From: Brassicibacter mesophilus
GTDB taxonomy: Bacteria; Bacillota; Clostridia; Tissierellales; Proteiniboraceae
DNA length: 64,000 nt
NCBI RefSeq assembly: GCF_050433385.1
Contig: NZ_JBNPXI010000014.1
Coordinates: 47,077-111,076 of the forward strand
Reading direction: 5' to 3'
The position numbers and the translations under genes are program-made. Shown here one piece after another: positions 60,715 to 64,000 of this stretch (positions within the stretch are counted from its first letter, which is position 1; every line of letters begins with the position of its first letter). Below the pieces are notes generated by a model. That model searched no databases and had not been told where the DNA came from. It saw only the letters and a list, made by a program, of their open reading frames with translations.

Positions 60715-61293
60715 AACATAGAATTATAATTATGTACTAATTATCGCTATTAAAAAAATATATATGTACCTTCTTTTAAAAACATGTACTTATATATGCT
60801 ATATTCCTTATAATAAATTACTTAACAACCAAGGGTCCAGTTCCCTTGGTTGTTTCTTCTCTTGCAGATAGATGTAAAACAAAAAACTTAGATACATCTT
60901 AATAGGTGAAAAATGCTTTTTATCACTTTCTAATTTCTAATATTATAAATAAAAATAAGTGTTGGTCTTATTCCCCAACACTTTGATAATTTTGTCTACA
61001 CTTAACCCTACACAGTATCATAAATTTAATTATAAGTCTATTCTTTTCGTTAAAAAGTGATAAGCTTATTACGTAGATAAAATTACTAGTAAGCATACCT
61101 AATAATATTGAGGATGAAGTAAATATAACGTTATATATATGGATTTTCTTCTTGTTAATAACAACAAAGGCTTCTATAAAATTTTTCAAATATAGGAAGC
61201 CTTTGTTGAAACTCATTTAAGTTCAAATCAATACTAAGGAATTTTATTTCTTATGGGTTATAAAAAATATCTTGATAAAGGAAGGGAGAAATA

Positions 61294-61764
61294 ATGAAAA
61301 TCAAATTAGTGTCATTAATAGAAGAGCATGCAAAAGAAATAAGTCAGTGGCGATATGAAGAACCCTATTCAGTATATAATTATATTGACTGGAATACTAT
61401 GTTTACATTAGGTTGGGGTATTACCCAAAAAGAAAAGAGAGAAAAAGAATTTTTGGCTGTAGTTAATGAAAGAAAAGAACTATTTGGATATATAAGATTG
61501 GTAGAAAAAAGAGATGGTATAATGATTGGTATAGGATTAAGACCAGATTTATGTGGAAAAGGTATTGGTCAACAGGTTATGATGTTGTTAAAAGAAGAGA
61601 GTATGAAAAGGTATGGAAATAAGAAAATAATACTTGAAGTAAGGTCTTTTAATAGTAGAGCTATCAACTGCTATAAAAAAGTTGGATTTACTGAAACAGA
61701 TAGATATATAAGAAACACCTCTAAAGGTGAAGCAGAGTTTATTAAAATGATAAGTTTTAATTGA
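61294..61764 (+). CDS. GNAT family N-acetyltransferase
   Basis: 156 residues with GGAAGGGAGAAA upstream. Acetyl-CoA-binding motif near GLRPDLCGKGIGQQVM (about 77-92), then KKIILEVRSFNSRAINCYKKVGF, the usual end of the fold. The acceptor is unknown; small molecules or antibiotics are typical. Cassette segment 4 cargo. Confidence 0.92.
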   Translation: MKIKLVSLIEEHAKEISQWRYEEPYSVYNYIDWNTMFTLGWGITQKEKREKEFLAVVNERKELFGYIRLVEKRDGIMIGIGLRPDLCGKGIGQQVMMLLKEESMKRYGNKKIILEVRSFNSRAINCYKKVGFTETDRYIRNTSKGEAEFIKMISFN

Positions 61765-62127
61765 TAATACCAAGATATAGGGATGTTTCAAGTTTTTTGG
61801 ATACCTACCTCAAAAAATAGTAAATAGCATGGAGAAGTTTAGACTGATATTAAACTAGAAAATTACGTTATGTCAAATGAAAAAAACTATAGCCTGTTTC
61901 AATAAAGAAATATAAAAATGTTTAAGGAGGTATTTATATCAAATTACACATGGTCTATAAAAATACAAAGTGTTTTAGGACTTGATTTAAGTAGATAAAT
62001 AAGGTTTAGAGATGATAGAAAGGACTTGAAATTGGACTAGAGTAAAATAATGACAAACTTACAAGTGAAGAGATAAGTAATTTTTAGGAGGAAAATAAAT
62101 AGGGATTTGAGGGGGATATAGTAAGAT
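61765..62127. other. 363-base gap between the transferase genes
   Basis: No supported ORF. Contains two AAGGAGG/TAGGAGG ribosome binding site-like motifs (61923, 62084) followed only by very short frames, suggesting decayed genes. No clear terminator. Confidence 0.5.
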
Positions 62128-62970
62128 ATGCAAAAAAATAGAACACGTAATGAATTAAGAAATCTTGTTATTAAATCATTCTCAAAAGAAGTTGAGATAA
62201 ACTCAATATATTTCTTCGGTAAGGAGGTTAATAATAAATCAGATGAATATTCTGATATTGATATGATTATATGTTCGAACGATTTAGCAAAAACACAGTC
62301 AAAATATTTAGAAATACTCAATGACATTTCACCAATCATCGGTTTATATCTTCTAAATAGTACAGAAAATGATTTTTCTCAAATGGTGATGTTAAAAGAT
62401 TTCTCACCGTACCAAAAGATAGATTTCTCTGTTACTGATAGTATTGAGACAAAAAAATTAGCTGGTTTTGGTCCCTTTATTTCTATCTATAAAGACAATT
62501 CACTTACTGCCAAAGTTAATTCAAAACTAGACATAATCAAACAAAATAATGTAAAGAATCAACTTGATAATTTTTTATTTACTGTACCTCGATTTACGAA
62601 ATGTCTTTTCAGAAAAGATTACGATATGTATAGACGATGGAAGCACATAAGTGATTATACTATCGTGTTAATGTACGAAAAGTATTTTGGTTGGGAAGAA
62701 AAAACTTCAAAGAAGCAAGTGCCTGTAAAAGAATTATCTAAACTGAATAAAGTAATAAGCAACGATGAAAAAGAAATATTAAATAGAATATTTCCCTCTT
62801 CTGGTATTGTGAACATAGCAGAAAGTTATAAATTATGCATAGAATATTTAATAACTTTGTGCAAACAGAAAGCTGATTACTTTAAAGTTGAGCTAAATGA
62901 AGATTTTATTCTATACATAGAAAGATTTCTACATTCAGAAATAACGCGGTATATTGAAACTATACAATGA
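62128..62970 (+). CDS. Nucleotidyltransferase, aminoglycoside 6-adenylyltransferase-like
   Basis: 280 residues. The pol-beta NTase core is SIYFFGKEVNNKSDEYSDID with metal-binding Asp43 and Asp45; the usual GS in the motif is replaced by GK. Helical C-terminal half with WKHISDYTIVLMYEKYFGW, similar to AadK/streptomycin 6-adenylyltransferase-like proteins. Could modify an antibiotic or another small molecule. Cassette segment 4 cargo. Confidence 0.75.
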   Translation: MQKNRTRNELRNLVIKSFSKEVEINSIYFFGKEVNNKSDEYSDIDMIICSNDLAKTQSKYLEILNDISPIIGLYLLNSTENDFSQMVMLKDFSPYQKIDFSVTDSIETKKLAGFGPFISIYKDNSLTAKVNSKLDIIKQNNVKNQLDNFLFTVPRFTKCLFRKDYDMYRRWKHISDYTIVLMYEKYFGWEEKTSKKQVPVKELSKLNKVISNDEKEILNRIFPSSGIVNIAESYKLCIEYLITLCKQKADYFKVELNEDFILYIERFLHSEITRYIETIQ

Positions 62971-63242
62971 AAAGCTTGCATGGTTTAGAAGAACTGTTGG
63001 TAAATGTGAATTAATAAAACCGCACTTTGGTGCGTTACGGCGAACCACACCATAAGTAAGCGAGGTTTTTGTAAAACTATTGATAACACAAGATTTTAGG
63101 CAGTATCGTTGATGAATTAAATAATATTAATCTCATTTCAACTTGAATATATGAAAGCTAGCAGAGATATACCGTAGCAAAAGTGATGAGGAGCTATCCA
63201 GCCATGGAGGCTCCTCTTTCTCGATATTTTAGATTATGGATT
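62971..63242. other. Right edge of segment 4, repeat 5 and following hairpin
   Basis: No ORF. Holds left arm AAAACCGC (63016-63023), repeat 5, and a hairpin GAGGAGC/GCTCCTC (63188-63216) with TTTCTC after it, a probable terminator. Confidence 0.6.
63039..63069 (+). repeat. att-like repeat 5
   Basis: 24 of 31 positions match repeat 1, the most diverged copy. It still reads G-E-P-H-H-K-stop in the rlmH frame, with Gly GGC, Pro CCA and Lys AAG. Ends GAGGTTTTT rather than GCGGTTTT. Confidence 0.75.
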
Positions 63243-63473
63243 TTATATTTTAACATTATAATTTAATACAAGGACATGTTTTTTCATGATATGACAGATA
63301 TATCTTCGGGATATGAAATGTTTCTGAATTTGAAGATCTTTTTTGATGTTGCGAATTCCATAGTATTCTTTCATAGTGTAGTCATCTTTACGAGGCACGC
63401 TATGGATTGCTTGAGAAAAAGGATACTTCTTATTATGTGGGCAACGACGCATTAAAATTGATTGGAAAATCAT
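63243..63473 (-). pseudogene. Remnant of an IS3-family transposase
   Basis: 76-residue minus-strand frame. The part MKEYYGIRNIKKDLQIQKHF followed by ISRRYICHIMKKHVLV has the layout of the HTH_21 segment of IS3-type OrfB (YG-x-x-x-I then SRxRVxRLMK). The rve catalytic domain is missing. It marks past IS activity next to repeat 5. No terminal repeats are visible. Confidence 0.45.
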
Positions 63474-63566
63474 GAATAATAAATAAGCAGTTCTAATTTA
63501 CTGAAATTCGTTACCATTTGTCAAGTAGCACTATAAAAAATATATATATTGAATCGAGGTGAGATG

Positions 63567-63908
63567 ATGAAGATTGAAAGATTGTTAGGAATATTATTTT
63601 ATATAATAAATAGAGATAATGTTAGTGCAAATAGTTTAGCTGAACATTTTAATGTTTCTAGAAGAACAATTCTTCGTGATATAAATACATTGACGTTAGC
63701 AGGGATTCCAATTTATTCTGAAATAGGGTCCAAAGGTGGTTATTCAATTAATCCTGATTATAAGTTGAATGAAAAAATAATTGGAAATGTCAACTCTGAA
63801 TATATTCTACTTGCTTTACAAAGCTTAAAAAGTGTTTATGGTGAAAGAAAGGTTCATGAAACATATGAAAAAGTAAAACATATATATTCTGATAAAAATA
63901 ATAATTAA
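63567..63908 (+). pseudogene. YafY/DeoR-type HTH regulator, apparently shortened
   Basis: 113 residues from ATG 63567 (GAGGTGAG upstream). HTH IERLLGILFYIINRDNVSAN, FNVSRRTILRDINTLTLAGI and wing SKGGYSINPDYKL are intact, then a helical linker. The TAA at 63906 ends it where relatives continue into a WYL domain, and the same frame stays open to the window edge (93 bases). Either a natural short form or a full gene broken by a stop; the window ends too soon to tell. Confidence 0.6.
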
Positions 63909-64000
63909 CCTGATGTGCTAGTAGAATTACATCAAGATAAATTTACCAATTTATTTTTAGAAAAAAATATGCTTCTTATAAACTATTACTGGATATATTA

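Larger units (their letters stand above)
60495..61293. other. Repeat 4 and gene-poor leader of segment 4
   Basis: About 800 bases. After repeat 4 comes the palindrome TAATTTGGGTTATGG/CCATAACCCAAATTA (60665-60714), then terminator ACAACCAAGGG/CCCTTGGTTGT (60825-60853) and a hairpin GTGTTGG/CCAACAC (60959-60981). A minus-strand open frame at 60968-61216 has no ribosome binding site or recognisable domain and is not called. The multiple terminators suggest remnants of lost genes. Confidence 0.6.
56103..63069. mobile_element. Tandem array of SCC-like minimal cassettes at the rlmH 3' end
   Basis: Five copies of a 31-bp repeat (56103, 56967, 59173, 60527, 63039) cut the region into four segments of about 0.86, 2.2, 1.35 and 2.5 kb. 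Cargo: XRE-membrane protein; WYL regulator plus PfpI protein; DUF6273-like protein plus acidic protein; acetyltransferase plus nucleotidyltransferase. Each distal repeat is preceded by an AAAAACC arm complementary to its own GCGGTTTT end, as at SCC termini. No recombinase is in the window, so mobility would depend on one in trans or further right. Confidence 0.75.

Noticed and set aside
60968..61216. 82-codon minus-strand frame in the segment 4 leader
   Set aside because: Asn/Ile/Lys/Ser-rich translation with no recognised domain and no ribosome binding site; the start of the frame only overlaps AT-rich DNA.
56945..63069. Classical integron attC sites
   Set aside because: The repeats lack GTTRRRY/RYYYAAC core pairs and no tyrosine-type integrase is visible; the rlmH 3' end identity points to SCC-type sites instead.
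1..64000. CRISPR arrays, rRNA and tRNA genes
   Set aside because: No regularly spaced repeats of CRISPR type, no rRNA-like stretch and no convincing tRNA cloverleaf found by eye on either strand.

Overview
The window is AT-rich, low-GC Gram-positive DNA. Its gene set (WalR/WalK-WalH-WalI-MurA-WalJ-HtrA-RlmH cluster, FeoA-FeoA-FeoB, SLH-domain endolysin, strong AGGAGG ribosome binding sites, frequent TTG/GTG starts) fits an anaerobic member of the Clostridia. I cannot name a genus from sequence alone. I see no rRNA, tRNA or CRISPR array.

Region 1 (1 to about 25.9 kb) is the right part of a siphovirus-type prophage, all on the + strand; integrase, repressor and replication genes must lie left of the window. 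The order is a late-early block (MazG-like protein, RusA, HNH nuclease, sigma-like late regulator, a structured RNA candidate, second HNH protein), P27-type small terminase, large terminase, portal, HK97 protease and capsid, head-tail connectors, tail tube, tail chaperones joined by a canonical -1 slippery site (A AAA AAC), a self-contained moron gene, tape measure, tail and fibre proteins, a putative holin, an amidase with an SLH domain and a putative LLH-type holin. The right edge carries conversion-type genes with near-consensus promoters, a palindromic operator, a tiny hydrophobic ORF inside a Shine-Dalgarno-masking repeat, and a LexA-like DNA-binding protein behind a LexA-box promoter.

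Region 2 (26.2 to 31.5 kb) is an ABC ATPase and FtsX-type permease with a response regulator and histidine kinase. Region 3 (31.5 to 35.2 kb) is an iron block: an HD-GYP protein behind an exact consensus Fur box, then feoA, feoA, feoB and a Cys-rich Feo protein, with two more Fur boxes. Region 4 (35.3 to 45.7 kb) is mixed: TVP38/TMEM64 protein, Na+/Ca2+ exchanger, an HTH-TPR regulator overlapping a 53-residue secreted peptide gene with two YGIDPEPTRP repeats (an RRNPP-type quorum-sensing candidate), metallophosphatase, MATE pump, a cation/proton antiporter read from a fluoride riboswitch, polysaccharide deacetylase, a truncated subtilase and a membrane-anchored gluzincin.

Region 5 (46 to 56.1 kb) is the WalRK cell-wall cluster, ending in a CxxH/CxxC protein and rlmH. 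A WalR-type box precedes an unnamed secreted protein in this cluster.

Region 6 (56.1 to about 63.1 kb) is the most striking part. The 3' end of rlmH is repeated five times as a 31-bp direct repeat (56103, 56967, 59173, 60527, 63039), splitting the region into four short segments carrying regulators, a DJ-1/PfpI protein, a DUF6273-like protein, an acetyltransferase and an aminoglycoside-nucleotidyltransferase-like protein. The site corresponds to the staphylococcal SCC/SCCmec attachment site in rlmH. All copies keep the RlmH C-terminal codons with synonymous changes, and the four distal ones have inverted-repeat arms. This looks like a tandem array of SCC-like minimal cassettes; no recombinase gene is visible in the window. 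The last 1 kb holds an IS3-type transposase remnant and a shortened HTH regulator.
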